This document shows, piece by piece, positions 17,143 through 25,617 of a DNA stretch of 40,631 nt. Origin of the DNA: Guptibacillus algicola. GTDB taxonomy: Bacteria > Bacillota > Bacilli > Bacillales > Guptibacillaceae. The position numbers and the translations under genes were made by a program. The notes under the pieces were generated by a model. The model ran no database searches and was not told where the DNA came from. It saw nothing but the letters and a program-made list of their open reading frames with translations. The stretch lies in assembly GCF_020171805.1 (NCBI RefSeq), contig NZ_JAIVAF010000012.1, positions 1 through 40,631 on the forward strand. Reading direction: 5' to 3'. Every line of letters begins with the position of its first letter. Position 1 is the stretch's first letter.

Positions 17143-18370
17143 CTCCCTTTAACTCCTCATTAAAAACCTCACCTGAAATAGCATGAACCTTCACTCCAAA
17201 TTGAATAAGCTTGTTAAGTTCCGCCTGCTCAGCGAGTTTAATATTTTCAGTAACGTAGAAGAATTCAACCTGCACTTTTCTTGAAACAAGCTCTTTCAGC
17301 GTCGAAAGAAACGCAGCATCAAGAGAAGGACTCACAATAAACACGCCTGTCCCTGCAGGAAAATGGTGTGCCTCACGTTTAATAACAGTATCGAAACGCG
17401 TAGATCCGTTCGGATTCACTCTAGCAAGATGGTGAAAAATTCTTCTGCGCTGGGCCTTTCCACCATTCACACTTAAAACGGTATGATCTTTCCCAGAAGA
17501 AACGAGCCCCATCATCGCATTTTGTCTCAACGCAGCATGCGTGATGGAAGCAGCAAGTCGAACCGCCTTCTCAAACAGTGGTGAGTAATCACGACCAAAA
17601 TGCGTTTCCTCACGATCTAGAAACAGCATGAAGTCCCTACTAACTTGTTGTTCGAACTGCTTCGTTAATAGCTTCGAGCTCTTTGCTGTTGCTTTCCAAT
17701 CGATCCAGGACAACTTATCGCCAGGTACATACTCTCGAACACTTACGGCTGTTGAATAATCAAAGTCCGCCTTTCTTGGGGAAGGTCTTGTCCCAGAAAG
17801 CTGTTGGCGGTAAGGTGTCCATGTAATAGATTGATAGCTTGGAAGAACATAAACAGATTGCTCAACTTTTACATTCTCTTCATGTTGAACGAATCCAAAC
17901 ATATCTCCCGCTCTGCATCGCAATGAATGAAACCGATACTCCCCTCTTGGAATAGGATTAATGACATAAGAATATGTCAACTCCTTACGAAACATGGGGA
18001 AAAGAAGTGCGAGCGACCCTCTCTGATACCGAGAAGAATCTTCTGAAGCAAGTGGAAATAAACGCTCAGGTAAAAGATCTTCTACGATTAAATAAAAAAG
18101 AGGAAAGCGATTTGCACGCTTGACCGTAACCGTTACGGTGAGCTCCTGACCATCTTCCAATTCCGTCTTATTAACTGTTCTCGTCATCTTTATGCCATCT
18201 AGCGGATAGAAAAGCAATGCGAGGGAGTAAATCACGAAGGGAATGAACGTATAGAAGAGAAACCAACTAACAAACCCGCCTTGAAACATCGCATATGAGA
18301 AGGTGATGAGTAGTAGGAAAATTAAAAAGAAGAATTTTAAAACTCGATTTTGTGAAAGCTTCTCTCTCAT
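17120..18370 (-). CDS. yeaD: DUF58 family protein YeaD
   Basis: A 416-aa protein. Two membrane helices (about residues 12-55) are followed by a beta-rich extracytoplasmic-type region and then the DUF58 signature near residue 215, with VREYVPGDKLSWIDWKATA. This continues into a VWA-like fold (MLFLDREE). It is the usual partner of the MoxR ATPase. The start codon shares a base with the yeaC stop (TAATG), indicating coupling. Confidence 0.9.
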   Translation of the reverse strand: MREKLSQNRVLKFFFLIFLLLITFSYAMFQGGFVSWFLFYTFIPFVIYSLALLFYPLDGIKMTRTVNKTELEDGQELTVTVTVKRANRFPLFYLIVEDLLPERLFPLASEDSSRYQRGSLALLFPMFRKELTYSYVINPIPRGEYRFHSLRCRAGDMFGFVQHEENVKVEQSVYVLPSYQSITWTPYRQQLSGTRPSPRKADFDYSTAVSVREYVPGDKLSWIDWKATAKSSKLLTKQFEQQVSRDFMLFLDREETHFGRDYSPLFEKAVRLAASITHAALRQNAMMGLVSSGKDHTVLSVNGGKAQRRRIFHHLARVNPNGSTRFDTVIKREAHHFPAGTGVFIVSPSLDAAFLSTLKELVSRKVQVEFFYVTENIKLAEQAELNKLIQFGVKVHAISGEVFNEELKGGGKRATS

Positions 18371-19341
18371 TACACTTTCTCTTCCCTTACGATCGGAACT
18401 TTTACTCTTTGAACGATCTCTTTTATGATTTGCTCAGACTGCTGACCTTCAAAAGCTGCCTCCGACTTTAAAAGCACACGGTGTGATAACACATAAGGAG
18501 CTAAATATTTGATGTCATCAGGAACGACATAATCACGATTGCGCATGAATGCATAAGCCTGGGCAGCCTTCATCAATGAAAGTGAACCTCGAGGACTCGC
18601 CCCTAAATAGATCGACGTATTATGTCTCGTCCTGCTTACGATATCGATGATATACTGCTTAACTGATTGCTTTACGAATACCTCTTTCACGGTCTTCTGC
18701 ATGCTGATCAACTCATCGATTTCAAGAGCTGACTCAATCGCGTCGATAGGATGCCCGTGCTCTGTTCTATTCAACACTTCGAGCTCCTCTTCAGGAGATG
18801 GATAGCCCATCTTCAGCTTTAGTAAGAAACGATCGAGCTGAGCTTCAGGCAGCGGATACGTTCCTTCATATTCGATTGGGTTTTGTGTTGCCATAACGAA
18901 GAATGGTTGAGGAAGGATATGCGTTTCCCCGTCTACCGTCACACTGCCTTCTTCCATTCCTTCTAGAAGTGCAGATTGTGTCTTTGGTGACGTACGGTTG
19001 ATCTCATCGGCAAGAATAATGTTTCCTAAAAGAGGCCCTTTTCGAAACTCAAACATCATTTCTCTCTGATTAAATACAGAGACCCCTGTTAAATCAGATG
19101 GCAATAAATCGGGTGTGAATTGAATTCGATTAAATCCAGCTCCTACCGATTTCGCAAGTGCTCGAACCATCATCGTTTTCCCTACGCCCGGAACGTCTTC
19201 TAAAAGGACATGGCTACCAGCCAGAAGGGCAACAAGACTTAATTCAGTAACCTCCCTTTTTCCTACCATTACATTTTCAATATTTTCTATGACTTTTCTC
19301 ACAGATGGGTGGTACGTATCGTACTGGTACTCTGAGCTCAT
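18370..19341 (-). CDS. yeaC: MoxR-family AAA+ ATPase YeaC
   Basis: A 323-aa protein starting at the ATG at 19341, with GGAGG 8 nt upstream; an ATG at 19356 overlaps that ribosome site and is less likely. Walker A-type EDVPGVGKTMM, Walker B ILADEINR, sensor 1 FVMATQNP and the MoxR block EGTYPLPEAQLDRF are all visible. MoxR proteins are chaperone-like AAA+ ATPases, often acting on VWA-domain partners such as the adjacent DUF58 protein. Confidence 0.93.
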   Translation of the reverse strand: MSSEYQYDTYHPSVRKVIENIENVMVGKREVTELSLVALLAGSHVLLEDVPGVGKTMMVRALAKSVGAGFNRIQFTPDLLPSDLTGVSVFNQREMMFEFRKGPLLGNIILADEINRTSPKTQSALLEGMEEGSVTVDGETHILPQPFFVMATQNPIEYEGTYPLPEAQLDRFLLKLKMGYPSPEEELEVLNRTEHGHPIDAIESALEIDELISMQKTVKEVFVKQSVKQYIIDIVSRTRHNTSIYLGASPRGSLSLMKAAQAYAFMRNRDYVVPDDIKYLAPYVLSHRVLLKSEAAFEGQQSEQIIKEIVQRVKVPIVREEKV

Positions 19342-19604
19342 GAACGATTCCTCCATTAACCTCTATCAAGGTAGTTGTATTCAATATAGGTATCTTTACC
19401 TATTAAACGCAATGTCTAAATACTCATAGCCTTATTGTAACAAAAATAGGAAACGACACGTTAGAAAGTTCCTATATTTTCACATAATTACAAAAATAAA
19501 ATATGGAAGATAGTGTAACGATACTCGTTTTCTCTACGTAAAAACGGGAACAGGATATGTAAATCTTGTCCTACAATCTTGTTGGTATAAGAAAGGTGAT
19601 TACT

Positions 19605-19955
19605 ATGTCCGTTGTATTGAAAAGGATCTATGATGAGGAAAAACCGCTTGGAGGTCATCGTGTGCTAATAGACCGAGTTTGGCCTAGAGGGATTTCCAAA
19701 GAAGATGCGAACTTAGATGAATGGATGAAAGATATTGCCCCAAGCTCTTCCCTACGTAAATGGTTTGCTCACGATCCTGATAAATTCGAATCATTTAAAG
19801 AAGCATACCAAAAAGAAATAAAAGAATCAGATGCTATGTCAAAACTAGATGAGTTGAAGAACATAGCTAGAAACAATAGGGTTGTATTGCTCTACGGGGC
19901 TAAAGACAAAGTGCACAACCATGCTGTTGTATTGAAGGAAATGATCGAAAAGTAG
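19605..19955 (+). CDS. DUF488 family protein (YeaO-like)
   Basis: A 116-aa protein starting at ATG 19605 with AAAGGTGA upstream; a longer frame from 19566 lacks a ribosome site. It has the DUF488 hallmarks RIYDE near the start, VLIDRVWPRG, and a C-terminal VVLLYGAKDKVHNHA. The biochemical role of the family is not settled. It stands alone, convergent with metQ and sharing a terminator with it. Confidence 0.85.
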   Translation: MSVVLKRIYDEEKPLGGHRVLIDRVWPRGISKEDANLDEWMKDIAPSSSLRKWFAHDPDKFESFKEAYQKEIKESDAMSKLDELKNIARNNRVVLLYGAKDKVHNHAVVLKEMIEK

Positions 19956-19988
19956 ACTTTTATTTATAATGGCAAGGTAACAATAACA

Positions 19989-20015
19989 ATAGGCTCCGAA
20001 GTTATTCGGAGCCTA
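19989..20015. terminator. Terminator between yeaO-like gene and metQ
   Basis: A 10-bp stem (AGGCTCCGAA / TTCGGAGCCT) with a short loop and T-rich flanks on both sides. It can serve both convergent genes. Confidence 0.85.
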
Positions 20016-20019
20016 GATT

Positions 20020-20847
20020 TTAATTTTGTTTAAACCACTCAGGCTGATGAAATCCCTGAAACTCTTCTTCAATTACTTTTCTAAATTCATCAGACCTTAC
20101 TGCTTCCTCAATATCCTTAACATATTGCTCGTCCTTATCTTCCGTATTTACAACAACCTGGTTGATGATATTTTCAGGCAAATCGTCTTTTACGATCGCA
20201 TCGTTCAGGTCCATTCCCGCTGCGATCGCGAAGTTCCCGTTCACTGCCGATACATCGACCGAATCGAGCGTTCTCGGGAGCTGTGCTGCTTCAACAGGCT
20301 TAAAGACAAGGTCTTTTGGGTTTTTTGTAATATCTTTTATAGAAGCACGGAGAGGATCGACATCCTCATCAAATTCGATCACGCCGTTATCTCGTAGTAC
20401 CGTTAACCCTCGCGCAAGATTCGTAGGATCATTCGCAATCGCTACAGTACTTCCCTTTTCGATCTTATCTAACGAATTATATTTGTTTGAGTAGATGCCG
20501 ATTGGAGCAGTAGGTACCCTGATCACACCGCTTAACTCCATATTGTTTTCTTTCGCAAATGCATTCATATATACTTCATGCTGATATAAGTTTGCATCGA
20601 TCGAACCGCTCTTCAGTGCTAGATTCGGCTGAACATAATCATTAAACTCCTTGATCGTGACCGTGTATCCTTTCTTCTCAAGATAAGGTTTCACACCTTT
20701 TTCTAACATATCGCTATAAGGAATCGTTCCTCCTAGAATCAACTCTTCTTTCTCTACATTGCTTGCTTTACTCCCCTGGTCTCCACATGCTGACAGCAAC
20801 CCGACCGTCACTAAAAGCACGATCATCGTTAACACATTTTTCTTCAT
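20020..20847 (-). CDS. metQ: Methionine-type ABC transporter, substrate-binding lipoprotein
   Basis: A 275-aa lipoprotein with lipobox LLSAC (Cys21) and the NlpA/MetQ fold: LILGGTIPYSDML near the mature start, LKSGSIDANLYQHEVYMNAF, and VAIANDPTNLARG. It binds methionine or a related sulfur compound outside the membrane. It is the last gene of the minus-strand S-box operon, 17 bp after metP. The ligand of this copy may be the substrate of the neighbouring monooxygenase rather than methionine itself (inference). Confidence 0.92.
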   Translation of the reverse strand: MKKNVLTMIVLLVTVGLLSACGDQGSKASNVEKEELILGGTIPYSDMLEKGVKPYLEKKGYTVTIKEFNDYVQPNLALKSGSIDANLYQHEVYMNAFAKENNMELSGVIRVPTAPIGIYSNKYNSLDKIEKGSTVAIANDPTNLARGLTVLRDNGVIEFDEDVDPLRASIKDITKNPKDLVFKPVEAAQLPRTLDSVDVSAVNGNFAIAAGMDLNDAIVKDDLPENIINQVVVNTEDKDEQYVKDIEEAVRSDEFRKVIEEEFQGFHQPEWFKQN

Positions 20848-20864
20848 TTGAACGACTCCTCACT

Positions 20865-21527
20865 CTATTTTTTGTCTACTGTTTTGGCGATAAAATCACC
20901 CATGTATTGAACGAGTTGAACAATGACGATCAATAGGATCACTGTCGTGAACATCACAGTATCGTCATAGCGATAATACCCATAGCGAATCGCTAAATCT
21001 CCAATGCCTCCACCGCCGATCGTTCCAGCCATTGCTGAATAGCCGATCAAACTGATAGCGGTTATCGTAAGCCCTGTAATCAAACCAGGTTTCGCTTCCG
21101 GCAAGACAATGTGCCGAATGATCATCCACGGCGAAGCCCCCGCTGCGACAGCAGCTTCGATGACGCCTTTGTCAATTTCACGCGCAGCCGATTCCACAAT
21201 TCTTGCATAAAACGGTATTGCCGCAACCGAAAGGGAGACTGAAGCAGCCATAGGACCAATCGTTGTTCCTAATAAAAGGCTCGTCACCGGAAGGAGGAAT
21301 ACGAGCAAGATGATGAAAGGGACTGAACGAATTAAATTGATGATGATGCCAACCACTTGCTTCACCCATTTATTCTCTAGAAACAACCCTCGATCCGTAA
21401 TAAACAGGATGACACCTAGCGGGAGGCCGATAATCACTGCGAACAACAATGCGATCCCTACCATGATCAACGTTTCAAAGAACGCGACATTTAGTTCAGG
21501 CAAGAGCTTGATAATGTGTTCCATCAT
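20865..21527 (-). CDS. metP: Methionine-type ABC transporter, permease
   Basis: A 220-aa permease with about five membrane helices and the EAA loop EAAVAAGASPWMIIRHIVLP, followed by SLIGYSAMAGTIGGGGIGDLA, typical of MetI/MetP. It starts behind GGAGGTGATCA and overlaps the end of metN by 32 bp. Confidence 0.93.
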   Translation of the reverse strand: MMEHIIKLLPELNVAFFETLIMVGIALLFAVIIGLPLGVILFITDRGLFLENKWVKQVVGIIINLIRSVPFIILLVFLLPVTSLLLGTTIGPMAASVSLSVAAIPFYARIVESAAREIDKGVIEAAVAAGASPWMIIRHIVLPEAKPGLITGLTITAISLIGYSAMAGTIGGGGIGDLAIRYGYYRYDDTVMFTTVILLIVIVQLVQYMGDFIAKTVDKK

Positions 21528-22524
21528 TGATCACCTCCACGCTGTTTACTCGCTTCTCTAAATAAGATATCGCTTGATTTACTTCAGCCTCTTCGCCACT
21601 CACATCCATAATGAACACCCCGAGCGGCGTTTCTTGGATGTATTCAACTTTTCCATGTAAAATATTTCCTTTCACTTTGAATCTCTGTAGCATATCGGAT
21701 ACAACCGAATCGGTTGCGAGGTCTCGGAGAAACATGAGTTTAACGAGCTTCCCTTGGACTTGGTCAATCAACGAATCTGGAAGATGAAATTCAAGCACGT
21801 TTTGGATGAACGTCTTTGTTAATTCATCCTTTGGATTAGAAAAAATATCGAATGTGGTGCCGGATTCGACCACTCTTCCTTCCCGCATCACCGCACACCG
21901 ATGACAGATTTCCTTCACCACTTCCATTTCATGAGTAATGATCACGATCGTTATTCCTAGCTTCTTATTGATATTCCTCAGCAATGAAAGAATGGATTTC
22001 GTCGTATTTGGATCAAGGGCTGACGTCGCTTCATCGCAAAGCAACACCTTCGGATCGTTTGCTAACGCTCGAGCAATACTCACCCTCTGTTTTTGTCCAC
22101 CGCTCAATTGCGATGGATATTTCCGTTTCTGGTCAGCGAGATCAACGACATTTAACAAATGATCTACTTTTTCCTCAATATGTTTTTTACTCACACCGGC
22201 AGCCAGAAGCGCAAATGCTACGTTGTCATAGACGGTTTTTGAAGCAACCAAATAGAACCCTTGAAAAATCATTCCGATCGATTGCCTTGCTTTTCGAAGC
22301 GCTTTATTCGATAGCGATAGCAAGTCGATTCCATCAACGTGGACGGACCCTTTCGTCGGCCTTTCCAAAGCATTAATAAACCGTAAGAGCGTACTTTTAC
22401 CTGCTCCGCTATACCCAACGATTCCGTAGATTTCTCCCTTTTCTACACGAAGAGAAACGTTATCGACAGCAACGATTTTGTCCTTCTTTCCATACTCTTT
22501 CGTAATCTCTCTTAGTTCGATCAT
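21496..22524 (-). CDS. metN: Methionine-type ABC transporter, ATPase
   Basis: A 342-aa ATPase with Walker A GYSGAGKST (near residue 37), signature LSGGQKQR, Walker B VLLCDEATSALD and a C-terminal NIL domain (from about residue 265), which senses methionine in MetN homologues. Family knowledge predicts inhibition by internal ligand. The start overlaps the monooxygenase stop by 4 bp (ATGA), tying transport to oxidation. Confidence 0.95.
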   Translation of the reverse strand: MIELREITKEYGKKDKIVAVDNVSLRVEKGEIYGIVGYSGAGKSTLLRFINALERPTKGSVHVDGIDLLSLSNKALRKARQSIGMIFQGFYLVASKTVYDNVAFALLAAGVSKKHIEEKVDHLLNVVDLADQKRKYPSQLSGGQKQRVSIARALANDPKVLLCDEATSALDPNTTKSILSLLRNINKKLGITIVIITHEMEVVKEICHRCAVMREGRVVESGTTFDIFSNPKDELTKTFIQNVLEFHLPDSLIDQVQGKLVKLMFLRDLATDSVVSDMLQRFKVKGNILHGKVEYIQETPLGVFIMDVSGEEAEVNQAISYLEKRVNSVEVINDGTHYQALA

Positions 22525-23909
22525 CGCACGACTTCCTTACGAAAAGCATAGGCTTTTCCTGGATGATCATCTGGTAGTCTCGCTTCTCGGTCAAACAGCT
22601 TTTCACGCAACGTACCTTCTGCATACTCCTTTTTATATAACCCGCGTTTCTGTAATTCAGGAACGACTAACTCTATAAAAGCTTCTAAATCTCCTGGAGT
22701 AACAAGGTGATTCAAATTAAAACCATCCACTCCGGAAGCTTCGAATTGAAACTGGATCGCATCTGCTACCTCGGTAGGATTGCCGACGATCACACTATTT
22801 CGGTCGATCGATTCAAAACGATTTAACACTTCTCTTACAGTCAGTTTCTTCGGGGCATCCTTCGTCAACGTCGCTGCTTTATACTGGCCACCTTCTGTTG
22901 ATTTCTTATATTCAAACGGCTCATCAAGATCCATTTTTTCAAATTCCGCTACATCATAGCCACTTGCACCGTATTGCGCTTTGGCTGCATCAGCGCTCCA
23001 AACCTTGTTGTATTCCTCAAACTTCTGCTCCGCTTCCTCCGTCGTTTCACCGACAATCACACTTAAAAACGAGAAGATCTTAACGTGGTCAGGATTTCTT
23101 CCATGCTTAACGGCACGCTCACGAATGTCCTCGGCATAATACCGGATTCGCTCTGGTGTAGGACCGCCAACAAATACACACTCCGCATGCTTTGAAGCGA
23201 ATTCGCGCCCTTTCTCAGAAGTTCCAGCTTGGTAGATGACAGGCGTTCGTTGTGGAGATGGCTCACTAAGATGAGGCCCTTCCACACTGAAATATTGACC
23301 TTCATGATTGATTTCATGAACTTTGTGTGGATCAACAAGCGTATCCGTTTGATGATCTTCAACAACCGCTCCATCTTCCCAACTGCTCTCCCACAGTTTG
23401 TAAGAAACGTCCATATACTCATGAGCAATATCATACCGTTCATCATGACGAATCATCTTATCGAGACCAAAATTACGTGCTGCATTCGGTAAATAAGACG
23501 TCACAACATTCCAGGCAACTCGCCCTTTTGTTAGATGATCAAGGGTAGAAAACCTGCGCGCATTCCCAAACGGTGCTTCGTATGTCGTACTCACCGTTAC
23601 AGCGAATGAGAGGTGCTCGGTGACACTTGCCATCGCTGGAACAAGAAGCGCGGGATCGTTGATCGGAACTTGCAATCCGTCACGGATAGACGGTTCTTTA
23701 CTCTTTTGATAAACATCATACACACCGAGTACATCCGCAAAGAACACCGCATCGAACTTTCCTCTCTCTAATGTCTTAGCAAGGTCGATCCAGTAGTCTA
23801 AATCTTTGTATCTCTTATGACGCTTGCTCTCTGCATGTTTCCATAGCCCGTGCGAATTGTGCATCGAACTGTTCATGTCAAACGCATTTAAAATAATTTG
23901 TTTACTCAT
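22521..23909 (-). CDS. NtaA/SnaA/DszA-type FMN-dependent monooxygenase
   Basis: A 462-aa enzyme starting at the ATG at 23909 behind GGAGG; the longer frame runs into the riboswitch terminator. It is a luciferase-like TIM-barrel flavin monooxygenase of the NtaA/SnaA/SoxA(DszA) group: FDAVFFADVLG near the start, WNVVTSYLPNAARNFG, HEGQYFSVEGP, YQAGTSEKGREFA and VVGNPTEVAD. Such enzymes use FMNH2 from a separate reductase to cleave C-S or C-N bonds. It is first in an operon with metNPQ behind a SAM-I riboswitch, so the substrate is probably an imported organosulfur compound. Related Bacillus enzymes act on S-modified cysteines, but the exact substrate cannot be told from sequence. Confidence 0.88.
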   Translation of the reverse strand: MSKQIILNAFDMNSSMHNSHGLWKHAESKRHKRYKDLDYWIDLAKTLERGKFDAVFFADVLGVYDVYQKSKEPSIRDGLQVPINDPALLVPAMASVTEHLSFAVTVSTTYEAPFGNARRFSTLDHLTKGRVAWNVVTSYLPNAARNFGLDKMIRHDERYDIAHEYMDVSYKLWESSWEDGAVVEDHQTDTLVDPHKVHEINHEGQYFSVEGPHLSEPSPQRTPVIYQAGTSEKGREFASKHAECVFVGGPTPERIRYYAEDIRERAVKHGRNPDHVKIFSFLSVIVGETTEEAEQKFEEYNKVWSADAAKAQYGASGYDVAEFEKMDLDEPFEYKKSTEGGQYKAATLTKDAPKKLTVREVLNRFESIDRNSVIVGNPTEVADAIQFQFEASGVDGFNLNHLVTPGDLEAFIELVVPELQKRGLYKKEYAEGTLREKLFDREARLPDDHPGKAYAFRKEVVR

Positions 23910-23941
23910 CTCTCCATACCTCCACTCTTTTTTTAGAACGT

Positions 23942-23973
23942 AAAAAGGCCTCTTCATAAGAAAAGAAGAGGCC
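23942..23973 (-). terminator. S-box terminator before the monooxygenase
   Basis: GGCCTCTTC / GAAGAGGCC stem followed by five T on the minus strand. The terminator's 5' arm and loop contain TCTTTTCTTAT, an exact complement of ATAAGAAAAGA at the 3' strand of aptamer P1. Antitermination and the ligand-bound fold therefore exclude each other. Confidence 0.92.
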
Positions 23974-23989
23974 GTGAAAAAGCAACTGT

Positions 23990-24097
23990 CTTTTCTTATC
24001 CTTCAAGCATCGCTTGCTGGAATTGGCACAGTACTCATCCGAGTCTGTTGCCGAGGCTTCAAAGGGCCAGTCCCTCCACCTCTCTTGATAAGAAAGT
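23990..24097 (-). promoter_or_regulatory. SAM-I (S-box) riboswitch, metN-arm
   Basis: The minus strand shows the S-box core in order: P1 CTTATC/GATAAG, AAGAGAGGTGGAGGGACTGG, CCC..TGAAGCC..GGCAAC, the GGTG/GTGCCAATTCC segment and the P4 hairpin before GATAAG. It should bind S-adenosylmethionine and cause termination when SAM is high. Confidence 0.95.
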
Positions 24098-24120
24098 TTG
24101 TTTTATGGAATTTAACGATG

Positions 24121-24150
24121 AATATACAGCACCGATTCATGACCTGTCAA
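24121..24150 (-). promoter_or_regulatory. Promoter of the monooxygenase-metNPQ operon
   Basis: TTGACA (24145-24150), an 18-bp spacer and TATATT (24121-24126) on the minus strand, 24 bp before the riboswitch. Confidence 0.85.
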
Positions 24151-24187
24151 CAAGATATCAAAAAATTATTTCTTTTCTAATTACTTA

Positions 24188-24216
24188 TTGACATTGGATT
24201 AATTTGTCTTTATTCT
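24188..24216 (+). promoter_or_regulatory. Promoter of the DszC-like/reductase operon
   Basis: TTGACA (24188-24193), a 17-bp spacer and TATTCT (24211-24216) on the plus strand, 22 bp before the second riboswitch. Its -35 box is 38 bp from the -35 box of the divergent promoter. Confidence 0.78.
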
Positions 24217-24237
24217 ATTCTTTAACGCGCTAATACA

Positions 24238-24340
24238 TTTATCTAGAGTCAGGGGAGGAAACTGGTCCAACGATCCTGCAGCAACCGCTTGTAACAAGCA
24301 AGGTGCTCATTCCAGCAGACTTTTTGTCTGAAAGATGAAG
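24238..24340 (+). promoter_or_regulatory. SAM-I (S-box) riboswitch, plus-strand arm
   Basis: S-box core on the plus strand: P1 TTTATCT/AGATGAA (one G-U), GGGGAGGAAACTGG, CCAACGATCCTGCAGCAACC, CAAGGTGCTCATTCC and a P4 hairpin GCAGACTTTTTGTCTG. It is more diverged than the minus-strand copy (for example TAGAGTCAGGGG in place of AAGAGAGGTGGAGGG), so the two are not a recent duplication. Confidence 0.9.
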
Positions 24341-24368
24341 CTTGTATGGTTCGAATCAAGGAGAGCCT

Positions 24369-24401
24369 AAGTCTACTTTCAGCTGAAAGTAGACTTTTTT
24401 T
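24369..24401 (+). terminator. S-box terminator before the DszC-like gene
   Basis: A 28-nt perfect palindrome (arms AAGTCTACTTTCAG) followed by a run of T, 24 bp before the start codon. CTGAAAG in the aptamer's 3' part (24328-24334) can pair with CTTTCAG in the 5' arm, which gives an antiterminator. Confidence 0.92.
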
Positions 24402-24425
24402 GTATAGAGAAAAAGGAGGATACCG

Positions 24426-25568
24426 ATGCCATTCGCAACTGAAAAGCAACCTAACTTAGAAAAAGACGTCAAAGAACTTGTAGAACGGTTTAAAACAAGA
24501 GCCGCCAAATACGATGAAGAAGAAAGGTTTCCTTACGAGAATTTCGAAGACTTAAAGGAGAAGAATTTTCTATCTCTCACTGTGCCAAAAGAATACGGAG
24601 GCTACGGTCTTAACCTGTACGAGTTCTTGAAAGTTCAAGAACAGCTCGCATCAGGTGATGGTCCTACCGCTCTATCCCTCGGTTGGCAGCTTGGCGTTAT
24701 CTTAGAAATCGCTGAATCGAGAGCGTGGGATGAAGCGGTATTCTCTAAAGTGTGCGAGTTGATCGTAAACGAAAAAGCCCTTCTAAACCTCGCGCAAACA
24801 GAAAAAGCAACCGGCAGTCCTTCCCGAGGAGGCATTCCTCAAACAACTGCCACGAAAACACCAGACGGCTGGTTGATCAATGGACGGAAATCCTTTACGT
24901 CGATGGCTGTTGCTCTTGATTACTCGATCGTGACGGCTGATGTGGATCAAACCGGCAAAAAAGGGTTTGTGCTGATCGATCATAAGCTTGAAGGCGTTCA
25001 TGTCGAGGAAACGTGGGATAGCATCTCTATGAAAGGTACGAAGAGTGATGATCTCGTGCTACATAACGTCCACGTTAAACCTGAGGATCTTTTGGTAATC
25101 GAGGAGAATCACAAGGCATCACCGAAAGGATGGTACCTACAAATACCCGCTGTGTATCTTGGCATCGCAACATCAGCCATGGACTACACGGTCGAATTTG
25201 CCTCTTCCTTCTCCCCTTCAACACTTCCTGGGCCGATTAAAGATGTCTCGGAAGTACGTAGGAAGATTGGTGAAATGCAGTTAGAGCTATTCAACGCGAG
25301 AGAAGTTCTTTATTCTGTTGCAAAGCGATGGAGCGAAAATCCTGACGAGCGTCCACATATGGAAACGGACCTAGCAGCAGTAAAGCACATCGTGACAAAT
25401 AGCGCAAACCGGGTTGTAGATTTAGCGATGCGCGTAGTCGGTGCTAGAAGTCTTTCTGCCAGCAACCCATTACAGCGGCATTTTCGAAATGTACGAGCAG
25501 GGCTTCATAACCCCCCAACTGATGATGCAATTGTTTATAGTCTTGCGAACAGCGTGTTTGCTGATTAA
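24426..25568 (+). CDS. DszC/SfnB-like flavoprotein (acyl-CoA dehydrogenase fold)
   Basis: A 380-aa protein with the acyl-CoA dehydrogenase fold: VPKEYGGYGL, LAQTEKATGSP, GWLINGRKSFTSMA, and a C-terminal RHFRNVRAGLHNPPTDD. The C-terminal block and the context are those of FMNH2-dependent monooxygenases such as DszC and of SfnB-type sulfur proteins, not of fatty acid oxidation. AGGAGG stands 6 nt before the ATG. It is followed by an FMN reductase gene and preceded by an S-box, so it probably oxygenates sulfur of a small organic substrate under sulfur limitation. The reaction is inferred. Confidence 0.82.
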   Translation: MPFATEKQPNLEKDVKELVERFKTRAAKYDEEERFPYENFEDLKEKNFLSLTVPKEYGGYGLNLYEFLKVQEQLASGDGPTALSLGWQLGVILEIAESRAWDEAVFSKVCELIVNEKALLNLAQTEKATGSPSRGGIPQTTATKTPDGWLINGRKSFTSMAVALDYSIVTADVDQTGKKGFVLIDHKLEGVHVEETWDSISMKGTKSDDLVLHNVHVKPEDLLVIEENHKASPKGWYLQIPAVYLGIATSAMDYTVEFASSFSPSTLPGPIKDVSEVRRKIGEMQLELFNAREVLYSVAKRWSENPDERPHMETDLAAVKHIVTNSANRVVDLAMRVVGARSLSASNPLQRHFRNVRAGLHNPPTDDAIVYSLANSVFAD

Positions 25569-25617
25569 GTACGGTTTAGAAAGAATGTTATTACACTAGT
25601 TTAGGAGAGTGAAAACG

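Noticed and set aside
19357-19604. ECF-sigma promoter for yeaC-yeaD-yebA
   Set aside because: Several AT-rich inverted repeats are visible, but no -35/-10 pair with correct spacing could be defended.
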